From: Cytophagales bacterium
GTDB taxonomy: Bacteria; Bacteroidota; Bacteroidia; Cytophagales; Cyclobacteriaceae
Direction: 5' to 3'
DNA: 15,698 nucleotides
Assembly (NCBI GenBank): GCA_024643485.1
Contig: JAHEMU010000020.1
Span: 1 to 15,698, forward strand
Part shown: in pieces, positions 1-8,256 of the stretch
Layout: every line of letters begins with the position of its first letter
Position numbering within the stretch: the stretch's first letter is position 1
Translations under genes and position numbers: made by a program
The notes under the pieces: generated by a model
Database searches by the model: none
What the model was told of the DNA's origin: nothing
Seen by the model: the letters and a program-made list of their open reading frames with translations, nothing else

Positions 1-2
1 GC

Positions 3-98
3 AGCATAAGAAATGCACACCGGGACATCTTATTTATCCCACTTCATCCGGTGTGGTTGTTGAGATTTATTTACCGTGCAATTGGCATTCAGTTTTAA
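3..98 (+). CDS. 3' end of an unidentified gene (partial)
   Basis: The reading frame is open from the window edge to a TAA at 96-98 and gives about 31 residues ending in LRFIYRAIGIQF. The stop lies three bases before the ATG of the next gene and in the same frame, a spacing that fits an operon. The hydrophobic and basic tail resembles the C-terminus of enzymes in polysaccharide clusters, but there is too little sequence to name a family. The neighbours (acyltransferase, flippase, glycosyltransferase) suggest a surface-glycan role, which is inference. A competing frame, open to 133, was judged less likely because it would overlap the next gene by 32 bases. Confidence 0.55.
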   Translation, partial: SIRNAHRDILFIPLHPVWLLRFIYRAIGIQF

Positions 99-101
99 TT
101 C

Positions 102-1034
102 ATGATTTTTGGTCACAACATTTCGACGGATAATTACCACAGGAACTATAAGGAACTGTTATTTTGTGAAGAGAAACATCGGAAATTACAGCATGAGGAG
201 TGTTGGCATTCCTTTTATTTAATTCGCGAAAAAGACCATGAAATAGTTGCTGAAAGCCATTTTCATATCGTTGAAAAAAAAGCGAACAATCCGCTGCTAG
301 CCCCCTATGGAGGAATCTCCTTTCACCCATCTCTTTCTGGGAAATGGGTGGATGAGTTCGTGTCAAAATTGGTAGAAACGTTAATAAAATTGGGAGTTGA
401 AGAGATTAATCTTAAAACATTTCCAACGGTTTATAATCCGGAGGTAGCAGGAAAGCAACAATATGCACTTGCTCAAACTGGATTTAAAATGGTAAAGGTT
501 GACCCACATTGGGTGCTATCATTAACAGAAACGACTTTTGAGGATCAGCTGGTTTCTTCGGAATATAAGCGCAGATTGAGGAAATTGGAAAGGGAGGAAT
601 TTGTTTTTAAGAATGATATGAATCCTGAATTGATATTTGATTTTATTGTACAATGTCGCAATGAAAGAGACTACCGCTTCTCAATGACCAAAAGTACGTT
701 TACCAAATATCAGCAACATATCCCTGGGCAAATGCACACTTTTGGAGTGTTGAAGGAGGGGAAATTAACCGCCGCGGCCTTGTGTTTTAGGGTTAATGAT
801 GAGATTATGTACGATTTCAGCCACGCGCATCTAAGATCTTTTGATAGCTATAGTCCGGTATTGTTATTAATGTCGGGAATGTATGAATTTGGGTTGAAAA
901 ATGGAGTTAAGCTAATTGATTTGGGCTCAAGCTCTCTCAATAACCTACCCAATTACCCGCTAATAAGCTTTAAAGAGAGTGTTGGAGCGATTATCTCCCC
1001 CAAATACTATTGGCAAAAAACCATTAATCATTGA
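102..1034 (+). CDS. FemAB/GNAT-like acyltransferase (BioF2-like domain)
   Basis: This 310-residue soluble protein resembles the double-GNAT FemAB superfamily, whose members transfer amino-acyl or acyl groups to cell-wall or glycan acceptors. The N-terminal half (about 35-140) is the first GNAT-like lobe. A basic helix at 153-164 (SSEYKRRLRKLE) matches the helix that opens the second lobe in this superfamily. The second lobe runs from about 210, with strands around FGVLKEGKLTAAALCFRV and YDFSHAH, and ends near the FKESVGA segment (290-296), a position often conserved in FemAB-like proteins. There is no signal peptide or TM segment, so it should act in the cytoplasm. It lies directly upstream of a flippase and a glycosyltransferase, so I infer it decorates a glycan precursor. 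Substrate and donor cannot be read from the sequence. It has the only early ATG in the frame. Confidence 0.75.
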   Translation: MIFGHNISTDNYHRNYKELLFCEEKHRKLQHEECWHSFYLIREKDHEIVAESHFHIVEKKANNPLLAPYGGISFHPSLSGKWVDEFVSKLVETLIKLGVEEINLKTFPTVYNPEVAGKQQYALAQTGFKMVKVDPHWVLSLTETTFEDQLVSSEYKRRLRKLEREEFVFKNDMNPELIFDFIVQCRNERDYRFSMTKSTFTKYQQHIPGQMHTFGVLKEGKLTAAALCFRVNDEIMYDFSHAHLRSFDSYSPVLLLMSGMYEFGLKNGVKLIDLGSSSLNNLPNYPLISFKESVGAIISPKYYWQKTINH

Positions 1035-2296
1035 ATTTGATAAAGCAAATAAAAGAGTTAGTTGCTGGGAGATCTGCCTGGGTGTATGGATTTGTGGCGA
1101 TTCGAGGGGCTATTTCAATCCTAGTTTTTAAAATGACCTCCATTTTTTTTGGCGCTTCTGGTGTAGCATTGTTATCTCATTTTCAGAATTTTATAGGTTT
1201 GTTTACCCAGGTACCTGATCAAGGGACCAATTTGGGTATTATGCGTTTGTATCATGATAAAAGGATGCAAACGGAATTGTTTTTTCATGCAACGATCCTA
1301 AATATAGCGGTGTTTGCCGGTGTTTTTATTGTAGTAATTACTTCAAAATCTACTTTTCTAAACTATTTTGAAGGCTTTCTTCTTGAGCCTGGCACATTAA
1401 CGTTTGTCTTTGTTGCCATCTTTTTTATGTTATTCAACAGCCTTACAATAAGCTTTTTCTATGCTAAAAGGGCGTTTCAAGGGGTTTTTTGGTTGTTGTT
1501 ATTCAATTTTATATCACTTCTAGTAGGGCTTTTATTGATTAAGTCAACGTCTATTTTCATGTTTATGAAGGTGTATGTTGGGATTTTGTCATTCAACAGC
1601 GTGGTAAATACCGTCGTTGGTTTTTCCTTTGGTGTTATTCCCAAATGGCATACCAAATTGAATAAAGTGGTACTGCGCTCCATAGCCGGTTTTTTAGTGA
1701 TCGCCGCCGGGGGGATGGTATTTGGAAAGTTGGTTGACTTCTTTGTAAGAGATTTTTCGATGGGATGGTTTGGAGAAGAAATGACCGGTTATTGGCAAGC
1801 GCAAGTGCGGATTTCGGATAATATTCGGGCGCTTTTTCTAGGTACGGTTGGACTCATTTTTTACTCCAGAGTGTCGGCCATTTCTGCCCATGAAGAGCGG
1901 TCGATCATTGAATTAAAACAATTTTTAAGATTGATTATTCTATTGGTTGGCATCGGGTTACTCCTCTTGTACTTCTTTAAAGGGTGGATTATTCGGTTGT
2001 TGTATTCTGAAGATTTATTGCCCGCGGCTGATTTTATTCATTGGCAGTTACTTGGCGATTTTTTTAATCTACCTGCGGCACTGCTTGTTTACGTGATTAT
2101 TTCGCAAAATAAGATCGGATTGTTTCTGAAATTACATCTCTATTCTGCAGTGATTTATGTGATTGCGTTGGTAATTATTTTAGGCGTCGTACAGAATTCA
2201 GTTGAAATGATTCCTGTGGCCAATACCGTTCGACAGATATTGTTCTTTTTGATTGTTTGGAATTCCTTTAGAAAAAATGATTGGAAGAATGGATAA
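1031..2296 (+). CDS. Wzx-type polysaccharide flippase (O-antigen translocase-like)
   Basis: This 421-residue integral membrane protein has about 12 hydrophobic segments: roughly 20-60 (two), 85-105, 120-145, 155-175, 180-205, 215-240, 265-285, 295-320, 335-355, 365-390 and 395-415. The N-terminus, with FKMTSIFFGASGVALLSHFQ and the following FTQVPDQGTNLGIM, resembles the MATE-like/MOP flippases of the WzxE and O-antigen translocase type, which move undecaprenyl-linked glycans across the inner membrane. The start is TTG at 1031, which overlaps the previous TGA as TTGA. The next in-frame ATG, near 1133, would remove the first membrane segment, so TTG is preferred. It overlaps the next gene by 8 bases. 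The family call is firm; the glycan carried is unknown. Confidence 0.82.
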   Translation: MNLIKQIKELVAGRSAWVYGFVAIRGAISILVFKMTSIFFGASGVALLSHFQNFIGLFTQVPDQGTNLGIMRLYHDKRMQTELFFHATILNIAVFAGVFIVVITSKSTFLNYFEGFLLEPGTLTFVFVAIFFMLFNSLTISFFYAKRAFQGVFWLLLFNFISLLVGLLLIKSTSIFMFMKVYVGILSFNSVVNTVVGFSFGVIPKWHTKLNKVVLRSIAGFLVIAAGGMVFGKLVDFFVRDFSMGWFGEEMTGYWQAQVRISDNIRALFLGTVGLIFYSRVSAISAHEERSIIELKQFLRLIILLVGIGLLLLYFFKGWIIRLLYSEDLLPAADFIHWQLLGDFFNLPAALLVYVIISQNKIGLFLKLHLYSAVIYVIALVIILGVVQNSVEMIPVANTVRQILFFLIVWNSFRKNDWKNG

Positions 2297-3191
2297 AGTT
2301 TCTGTTATATGTCTTTGCTATAATCATGCTACCTTTATTGAAAGAGCGATACTGTCGGTATTGGGACAGACCTATGAGCATATCGAGTTCATTATAGTTG
2401 ATGATGCAAGTACCGATAATAGCCGTTCAGTTATTGAAGCTTTTATTGAGAATAGGCCTGAAATTAAGTTTTTACCCCTCACTCAAAACATTGGAAACTG
2501 TGCGGCATTTAACTATGGATTTAGTCACTGTACTGGGAATTACATCATTGATTTGGCGGGCGATGATGAACTGTATCCTGAGAAAATAGAGAAACAATTG
2601 GATTTTTTTAATACTCTTGATTCAGATTATGGGGTAGTGCACCACGACGTTGAAGTGGTGGATGAGCAGGGTGAATTGCTTTGGTATCATTTCGACAAGA
2701 TTAAATCAAATTTTGCAGATGGACTATTTCCTGAAGGGCATATTTTTGAAACACTAATTTCAAAATTTTATGTTTCGGCTCCTTCCATGATGGTAAAAAG
2801 AGAGGTGTTGGAGAAATTAGGGGGGTACGATGAGCGCTTATCCTATGAAGATTTTGACTTTTGGGTCCGATCCTCCTTTCAATACAAATATGCAAGGATG
2901 GATGAAATATTGGTAAGAGTACGGAAAGTGCGGGGTTCTATGACTGATTTAAATCTTGAAAAATTTAATAAATACAGTCAATCTACGCTTCAGGTATGCA
3001 AGAAAGCGATAGAATTGTCGGCCGGAAATCTTTCCAAAAAGGCAATAAGTGACAGGATCCAATATGAATATAGACAAGCTCTTCGTTTTCGCTCAAAGGC
3101 GATGGCTAAAGAATGGGTGATGTTGGCCAGAGAAACGGATTCAGTAAATTGGCAAATTAGACTGTTTCCGATCGTTAAATTTCTACTTTGA
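2289..3191 (+). CDS. Family 2 glycosyltransferase (GT-A fold)
   Basis: From the chosen ATG the protein is 300 residues long. It opens with the typical GT2 strand KVSVICLCYNHATFIERA, followed by the nucleotide-sugar motif IIVDDASTDN (36-44). The metal-binding region is GDDE at 91-94, in the usual DxD position. An acceptor-side acidic motif, YEDFDFWVR, lies at 186-194. No membrane segments are seen, so it is a cytoplasmic or membrane-associated transferase adding one sugar to a lipid-linked glycan. The frame is open upstream to a TTG at 2253, with a second ATG at 2277. I chose 2289 because the family usually begins only a few residues before the first strand and because ATGGATAA then overlaps the flippase stop. 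Donor and acceptor are not predictable from the sequence. Its stop is 6 bases from the convergent amidase stop. Confidence 0.88.
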   Translation: MDKVSVICLCYNHATFIERAILSVLGQTYEHIEFIIVDDASTDNSRSVIEAFIENRPEIKFLPLTQNIGNCAAFNYGFSHCTGNYIIDLAGDDELYPEKIEKQLDFFNTLDSDYGVVHHDVEVVDEQGELLWYHFDKIKSNFADGLFPEGHIFETLISKFYVSAPSMMVKREVLEKLGGYDERLSYEDFDFWVRSSFQYKYARMDEILVRVRKVRGSMTDLNLEKFNKYSQSTLQVCKKAIELSAGNLSKKAISDRIQYEYRQALRFRSKAMAKEWVMLARETDSVNWQIRLFPIVKFLL

Positions 3192-3197
3192 TCCTTC

Positions 3198-4844
3198 TTA
3201 TTTGAATAAGGGTGGATGTAGTTCATCAAAATCTGTCGCTTCTTGAAATAAATTAGCTACCTGTAATATTGCATTTTCTTTATATAAGCCACCAATAATG
3301 GTAAACCCGGTAGGTGAACCCGTTTCTTTGAATCCGTTTGGCACTGTAATGGAAGGGTGTCCTGTCAAATTAGTGATTAAGCTTTCTTCCGTTCCGCTAG
3401 AAGGGCAGATGATTACATCGTATTGGTCGAAAAGTTTGTTCATTTCTTCCATTAAAAGAACGCGGAACCGGTTGGCTTGAATATATTCCACAGCTGGAAT
3501 AAAGTGGGCTTGCCGAATGGTGTTAGGTCGCGCCCATTTATCTTGGCGAACCATTAAGTCGTCGGTGTTGGTTAATGCTAATTCATCAAAAACAGCTCCC
3601 GTTTCTGCACGGATGATAGTAGTTAATGATTGGATAGGAAGGTTATTGGGCAGGCTAATTTCAGCCAATTCAAACCCTGCTTGTTGATAGAAATTTAAAG
3701 TAAGACTATCATTTTTATGATTTCCATTTTTTTCAGATCGCATTTCTTTCAAATACGCAATTTTAATCTGTTTGACGGGTATGGAATAATTAAACGCATA
3801 ATCAGTAGTCGATTTATCCAATTCATCTTTCCCGTTAAGGATGGAAAAAACAATGGCACAATCCCGGCTATTTCTACAAATTGGACCCACCTTGTCCATG
3901 GTCCAACTTAGTGTCATGCAACCATAACGGCTCACTCTTCCAAAGGTGGGTCGAAGACCGGTGACTCCACAACGGTTCGAGGGCGAAAGGATGGAGCCCC
4001 AAGTTTCTGTTCCAATGGCGAAGGGGACTAAGCCCGCAGAAGTAGCTGAAGCAGAACCTGCGGAGGAACCGCTACTACCTTCTTTTAAATTCCAAGGGTT
4101 TAAGGTCTTTCCACCGAACCACACATCACCACTGGCAAGAGCACCGGAAGTTAGTTTTGCAACCAGAATGGCTCCTGCTTTTTGTAATTTTTGAATAACA
4201 GTGGCGTCAAAATCAAAGGTTTGGTCTTTGTAAGGAGCCGCACCCCAGGTAGTTTTATCTCCACTCGAAGAGAATAAGTCTTTGATGCCGTACGGGATAC
4301 CATGCAATATTCCTCGGTCGATTCCGGCGGCTAATTCTTCGTCGGCTTGTTTTGCTTCTTGAAGAGCTCTCGCTTCAGTTAAAGTGATTAAGCATGAAAG
4401 CGTATCCGAATAGGTTTTAAGTCTGTGAATAAAGAATTGTGTAAGATCAACACTACTGATTTTCCCTGATCTCAATAGCCCTGCGAGTTGAGGAATGGTA
4501 TAAAAGGCCAAATCCGATTCATTTTCAGGGTAGAGAGTGGTGCTATCTGCTTGCCAAGTAGTAGAGATACCCGATGGCTGAAATTCAAAACCTGCAGGGC
4601 GAGGGTCGAAATATAATGCCATCGAAGTGGAATTTTTCAAGGTATAATTCATTCGATCCTTATATCCTTTCAAATTACGGTTGAGGTAATCCTGCATGGA
4701 ATCGAGTTCAGGATCCGAATAATTTAGCCCGATAATTTGTTGGGCGCCTTGTATGTTGGAAATAGTTACTCCATTTTGAACATTAGGTGTAACGGCACAA
4801 CCAATAAAGGTTAGGCAAAAGGCAAGCGAAAAGAGGAATTTCAT
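3198..4844 (-). CDS. Lipoprotein amidase (amidase-signature family)
   Basis: This 548-residue amidase-signature protein belongs to the Ser-cisSer-Lys hydrolases that cleave amide bonds. The first 15 residues form a signal peptide ending in the lipobox FIGC (Cys16), so I infer an exported lipid-anchored enzyme rather than cytoplasmic GatA. The catalytic Lys is K188 in HGIPYGIKDLF. The glycine/serine-rich segment at 256-266 supplies the cis-Ser, S260 by spacing, and the nucleophile is S284 in GTETWGSI. Residue 282 is Trp where many amidases have Gly or Asp; from memory this occurs in a subfamily of amidases that share the following RCGVTGLRPTFGRVSR block. It is last in the waaA-rsgA operon, 19 bases after rsgA. 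The substrate is unknown: peptides, acyl-amides or wall fragments are all possible. Confidence 0.85.
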   Translation of the reverse strand: MKFLFSLAFCLTFIGCAVTPNVQNGVTISNIQGAQQIIGLNYSDPELDSMQDYLNRNLKGYKDRMNYTLKNSTSMALYFDPRPAGFEFQPSGISTTWQADSTTLYPENESDLAFYTIPQLAGLLRSGKISSVDLTQFFIHRLKTYSDTLSCLITLTEARALQEAKQADEELAAGIDRGILHGIPYGIKDLFSSSGDKTTWGAAPYKDQTFDFDATVIQKLQKAGAILVAKLTSGALASGDVWFGGKTLNPWNLKEGSSGSSAGSASATSAGLVPFAIGTETWGSILSPSNRCGVTGLRPTFGRVSRYGCMTLSWTMDKVGPICRNSRDCAIVFSILNGKDELDKSTTDYAFNYSIPVKQIKIAYLKEMRSEKNGNHKNDSLTLNFYQQAGFELAEISLPNNLPIQSLTTIIRAETGAVFDELALTNTDDLMVRQDKWARPNTIRQAHFIPAVEYIQANRFRVLLMEEMNKLFDQYDVIICPSSGTEESLITNLTGHPSITVPNGFKETGSPTGFTIIGGLYKENAILQVANLFQEATDFDELHPPLFK

Positions 4845-4863
4845 TGAAGTCTTAATTAGTCAT

Positions 4864-5775
4864 TTACCGGCGATTGTCATCGTTTGTAATCATACTAATA
4901 TAAGAGGAATATCGTTCTTCTGAAACCTCTCCTTCTTCTACTGCTGTTTTAATTGCGCAACCAGGCTCCCTTAAATGAAGGCAGTTATTGAATTTACAGT
5001 CATTTCGAAGAGGTCTCATTTCAGGGAAATAATCTGCAATTTCAAAATCTTCCATATCGATGAGGCCAAGTTCCTTAATTCCTGGGGTATCGATTACCTT
5101 TGAATGATCGTCGAAGAAAAACATTTCAGCAAAAGTAGTGGTGTGCTTTCCTTTGTCTGAAAAATCAGAAATTTCTGCTGTTTTTTGAGCGAGGTTTGGA
5201 TGAATTTTATTTAGGATAGTACTTTTTCCCACTCCGGAATGCCCACCTATCAGACTCGTTTTATTCAAGAGTAAATCTTTAAATGCTTCCAATCCTTCAC
5301 CAGTTTCTGCAGAAACAGGAAGACAAAGAACTCCTACTTTTTTATAAATGGACATGATATGATCCAGATATTCAAAATCTTTGTCTTTGAGTAAATCAAT
5401 TTTATTGAAAAGGATAATTTGTGGGATTCGGAAGCCTTCTGCGCTTATCAGAAAGCGATCAATAAAACCGAGAGAAGTTTTGGGGTGCTTTACGGTTGCT
5501 ACTAAAATGGCTTGATCGATATTGGAGGCAATCATGTGTCCATGCCCAGTTTTTTTCACAGCTTTTCTAATCAAGTAATTCTCACGTGGATGAATAACTG
5601 TGATGGTATGGGGTGATTTTTCTTCAAAATCGACATAATCACCTACGGCTAGCGGGTTGGTAATACCTTTTACAGTTAGTCTAAATTTTCCCCGAATTTG
5701 GCAGTCATAAAAATCCCCACTTTCTGCTTTAACTGTGTACCATGATCCGGTTGATTTTGTAACTAATCCTTTCAT
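4864..5775 (-). CDS. rsgA: Ribosome small-subunit-dependent GTPase A (RsgA/YjeQ)
   Basis: This 303-residue circularly permuted GTPase acts in late 30S subunit assembly. An N-terminal OB fold (1-65) is followed by the GTPase motifs in permuted order: G4 NKID at 124-127, G5 SAETG at 155-159, the P-loop GGHSGVGKST at 177-186, a Thr-rich switch (KHTTT, 210-214) and G3 DTPG at 229-232. The C-terminal zinc knuckle is C260, C265, H267 and C273. All hallmark residues are present and the length is normal for the family. ATG is used as start, one base after the waaA stop, which suggests translational coupling. I see no sign of truncation or transfer. Confidence 0.97.
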   Translation of the reverse strand: MKGLVTKSTGSWYTVKAESGDFYDCQIRGKFRLTVKGITNPLAVGDYVDFEEKSPHTITVIHPRENYLIRKAVKKTGHGHMIASNIDQAILVATVKHPKTSLGFIDRFLISAEGFRIPQIILFNKIDLLKDKDFEYLDHIMSIYKKVGVLCLPVSAETGEGLEAFKDLLLNKTSLIGGHSGVGKSTILNKIHPNLAQKTAEISDFSDKGKHTTTFAEMFFFDDHSKVIDTPGIKELGLIDMEDFEIADYFPEMRPLRNDCKFNNCLHLREPGCAIKTAVEEGEVSEERYSSYISMITNDDNRR

Positions 5776-5776
5776 A

Positions 5777-7033
5777 TTAGGAGATCCATTGTTTCATGTG
5801 GTTTAAAATTAGTTCTGTTGCTCCTTTTTGATCGTTGACGTATTGATGAATGTTATTTCTCACTTTAAGATAGTTGGAATCCTTTTCAATAAAGCGGAAG
5901 TTTTCCTCCAATTCTTTTGTTGAGCCAATCGAAAAAGCACCACCATGTTCGAGTAAATCAACTGCTTCTTTAAATTTAGTGAAATTCTTATTTCCGAAAA
6001 AAACAGGAAGCCCATAGCAAGCCGGTTCTAAGATGTTGTGTAATCCAGCTCCGAAAGCTCCGCCCACGTAGGCATATTTTCCAAAGCGGTATAAATGAGA
6101 AAGTTGCCCAATGGTATCAACTATGAGGATCCGGTAGTCAGCAAAGTTCGACTTCTCGTTCATTTCAGACCATTTGATGGATGTTTTGGGGAACAGTGCT
6201 ATTAATTTTTCTATATGTGATTCATTAATTTCGTGTGGCGCGATGATGAATTTAAGTGAACTGATGTGTTCTTGGATAAAAGGAATCAGTAATTTTTCAT
6301 CGGCTTCCCAAGAACTTCCAATCACCATAATGTCGTTTGTGCCCTTGAACTCTTCTAATTCGGGACTTTCATAGGGTTCATTTGATAGCGTAATGACTCG
6401 ATCGAACCGTGTGTCACCTGCTTTACTTGCTTGGGTAATATCGATGGAATGGAGGAGATGAAGGCTTTCTTCGTCCTGGGTGAAGATATGATTGAATTGG
6501 CGAAGTACGTGATTAAAGAAATTGTTTTTGTTTTTAAAAAAACGTTGTTCTTTTCTGAAAATGGCTGAAATAGAAATAAGTGGAATGCCGCGTTTAGCAA
6601 TTTGGTGGATATAATTATGCCAAAATTCATATTTTACAAAGATGGCTAAACTCGGTTGAATCAGATCGAGAAAGTGTTGCGCATTCGTGAGTGTATCGAT
6701 AGGCAGGTACGTCACCAAGTCGGCATGGGTGTAATTTTTTCTGACCTCATATCCGGAAGGAGAATAAAAGGTAAGCAGGATAGAATATTTACTTTGGGAC
6801 ATTTTTAGCGCCTCGATAATAGGCCGACCCTGTTCAAATTCACCTAAACTCGCGCAGTGTATCCAAATTGTAGGTTTTTTTTGTGCGGAGAATTGTTCTA
6901 ATTCTTTCCATCCTTTTTTTCGCCCTTCTACAAACGCTTTAGCCTTTGGATTAACCTTCGCGGCCCACTGCATGAGTCGAGCGTAAGTATGGATGGCTAT
7001 ATCGTAAATAGTTTGTTTCAATCGGGGGTGCAA
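5777..7033 (-). CDS. waaA: 3-deoxy-D-manno-octulosonic acid (Kdo) transferase
   Basis: WaaA/KdtA transfers Kdo from CMP-Kdo to lipid A precursor at the inner face of the inner membrane, an essential step of lipopolysaccharide core synthesis. The protein has 418 residues. The N-terminal GT-B domain carries WIHCASLGEFEQG (57-69), whose E65 matches the catalytic Glu of the family, and FVKYEFW (132-138). The C-terminal domain carries GDTRFDR (206-212), VDTIGQLSHLY (305-315) and GGAFGAGLHNILEPA (324-338), the CMP-Kdo binding region. The membrane anchor is a short N-terminal hydrophobic/amphipathic helix, as usual. The start is TTG at 7033: the frame is open back to a TAG at 7085-7087 but contains no ATG there, and TTG gives the normal N-terminal length. 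It is the first gene of a three-gene operon. Confidence 0.95.
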   Translation of the reverse strand: MHPRLKQTIYDIAIHTYARLMQWAAKVNPKAKAFVEGRKKGWKELEQFSAQKKPTIWIHCASLGEFEQGRPIIEALKMSQSKYSILLTFYSPSGYEVRKNYTHADLVTYLPIDTLTNAQHFLDLIQPSLAIFVKYEFWHNYIHQIAKRGIPLISISAIFRKEQRFFKNKNNFFNHVLRQFNHIFTQDEESLHLLHSIDITQASKAGDTRFDRVITLSNEPYESPELEEFKGTNDIMVIGSSWEADEKLLIPFIQEHISSLKFIIAPHEINESHIEKLIALFPKTSIKWSEMNEKSNFADYRILIVDTIGQLSHLYRFGKYAYVGGAFGAGLHNILEPACYGLPVFFGNKNFTKFKEAVDLLEHGGAFSIGSTKELEENFRFIEKDSNYLKVRNNIHQYVNDQKGATELILNHMKQWIS

Positions 7034-7221
7034 ATTAAGTAAAGTGTTGATGAAAACCGTAGAATAATCTCGATTACTTAATTTCTAAAGATAATAAAGG
7101 ATTGCCTCATTTTTTTACTGTAAAATATACGGCATTGACCGATATGGAACTGCCATTGGCCGATGTACCATCTACCGAAGGACAAACCTTGCGTATTTTT
7201 ATGTAAGCAAATAAAAACAAA
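7034..7221. other. Divergent intergenic region with a 47-codon open frame
   Basis: These 188 bases separate waaA (-) from the LiaI-like gene (+) and should hold both promoters. I found no convincing Bacteroidota promoter (TTG near -33 with TAnnTTTG near -7) on either strand. On the + strand, 7063-7206 is open for 47 codons and ends with TAA 15 bases before the next gene. Its translation has a protein-like composition, with DYLISKDNKGLPHFF early and ADVPSTEGQTLRIFM at the end. It lacks an early ATG; the first ATG, at 7144, would give only 20 residues. It may be a gene remnant, a leader peptide or chance. No hairpin or riboswitch was recognised. Confidence 0.4.
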
Positions 7222-7581
7222 ATGGGACGAACAGGAAACAAACAAATTTCAACGGCAGTATTATTAATTGTAATAGGGTCGTTTTTACTGTTGCACCGAT
7301 TGCATTTGATTTATATTCCCTGGTATATATTTACTTGGCAATTTTTATTAATTGGAATTGGAGTAGTTTTAATTATCACAAAAGACCGATGGGAGTCGGG
7401 TGTGGTACTAATCACTTTGGGAGGAGCATTTCTTTTACCTCGAGTCATCGACATAACCTTTAGAGAAATATGGCAGTACTGGCCGGCGCTGTTAATTGTA
7501 ATAGGGATTGTTATGTTAATCCGGCATTTAGAACCAAATAAATCGAACAATAATCATATCAATCATGGGAACCAGCAATAA
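7222..7581 (+). CDS. LiaI/LiaF-like four-TM membrane protein (DUF5668-like)
   Basis: This 119-residue membrane protein has four hydrophobic segments at about 10-26, 33-52, 58-74 and 86-101, and a short polar Asn/His-rich tail. The repeated pattern of a glycine-rich TM, then LLLHRLHLI, an aromatic turn (WQF, YWPALL) and IVIGIVMLIR matches the LiaI-LiaF-like TM region found in envelope-stress proteins. It has no C-terminal LiaF domain. The next gene repeats the same membrane plan (compare LLLHRLHLI here with LLLDNLHIW there), so the two probably arose by duplication. The genes overlap by 17 bases. A role in sensing envelope damage or modulating the kinase downstream is inferred from LiaFSR systems of Firmicutes and is not shown by the sequence. 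Confidence 0.78.
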   Translation: MGRTGNKQISTAVLLIVIGSFLLLHRLHLIYIPWYIFTWQFLLIGIGVVLIITKDRWESGVVLITLGGAFLLPRVIDITFREIWQYWPALLIVIGIVMLIRHLEPNKSNNNHINHGNQQ

Positions 7582-8254
7582 TAAAAAAATAGGATTTTCG
7601 GTTGCAATAATTATTCTGGGGGTAGTCCTTCTATTGGATAATTTGCATATCTGGCACATATATTTTCCACATGTCATCTATCAGTGGTATAGTTTCTTAA
7701 TCATGTTAGGGTTGTTTATGTTCTTTGTAAGAGAAAAGAGAGGACCGGGAATTACACTTATATCAGTAGGGTCTATTTTCCTTGTTTCGGACTACTTTGG
7801 AGTTGGAATATTTAATTTATGGCCTGCGTTTTTAATTTTAGTTGGAATATTGATGTTGGTTAGGCGAAATGAAAACGAACATCGTACCTATAACGATCAG
7901 AATTATCCTGGAGATGTTATCGATGAATTTGTCGTATTTTCAGGTACACATAAAATAATTACTTCTTCAAGTTTTAAAGGAGGTCGATTGAGTTCTGTGT
8001 TTGGAGGGGCCGAAATTGATTTATCTCAAGCGCAGTTGGCGGAGGGAGTGAATACCATTGATATATTTACCTTATTTGGAGGAAGCACCATTTTTGTGCC
8101 ATCAACCTGGGATGTACAAGTAAAAGTAAACCCTATTTTTGGCGGGTATTCTGACGAACGTCAAATCATCAATGCTCAAGACCCTGAGCGGCAGTTGATA
8201 ATTACAGGAGTTGTGATATTTGGAGGTGGAGAATTAAAAATTCGCAATAGATAG
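7565..8254 (+). CDS. LiaF-like protein: four-TM region plus C-terminal LiaF-type domain
   Basis: This 229-residue protein has four TM segments (about 10-25, 38-54, 61-77, 84-99), a charged linker (100-120) and a C-terminal domain resembling the LiaF/cell-wall-active-antibiotics-response C-terminal family. That domain contains four evenly used Phe-Gly-Gly turns, at 146-148, 171-173, 192-194 and 219-221 (for example SVFGGAEIDL, TLFGGSTIFVP, VVIFGGGELKI), typical of a short beta-helix-like fold. In Bacillus, LiaF holds the kinase LiaS inactive. Here the gene is followed two bases later by a LytS-type kinase, so an inhibitory or sensing partnership is plausible, but it is inference. The ATG lies inside the previous gene. 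Family assignment is good; the exact role is unknown. Confidence 0.82.
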   Translation: MGTSNNKKIGFSVAIIILGVVLLLDNLHIWHIYFPHVIYQWYSFLIMLGLFMFFVREKRGPGITLISVGSIFLVSDYFGVGIFNLWPAFLILVGILMLVRRNENEHRTYNDQNYPGDVIDEFVVFSGTHKIITSSSFKGGRLSSVFGGAEIDLSQAQLAEGVNTIDIFTLFGGSTIFVPSTWDVQVKVNPIFGGYSDERQIINAQDPERQLIITGVVIFGGGELKIRNR

Positions 8255-8256
8255 AG

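Noticed and set aside
2..133. A second open frame at the window start, ending at 133
   Set aside because: It would overlap the acyltransferase gene by 32 bases, and its composition (many His, Trp, Cys) is less protein-like than the frame ending at 98, which stops just before the next ATG.
3191..3217. Imperfect hairpin between the convergent glycosyltransferase and amidase genes
   Set aside because: ATCC/GGAT and CTTAT/ATAAG arms exist, but the stem is AT-rich with wobble pairs and no T-tract follows on either strand, so a terminator is not supported.
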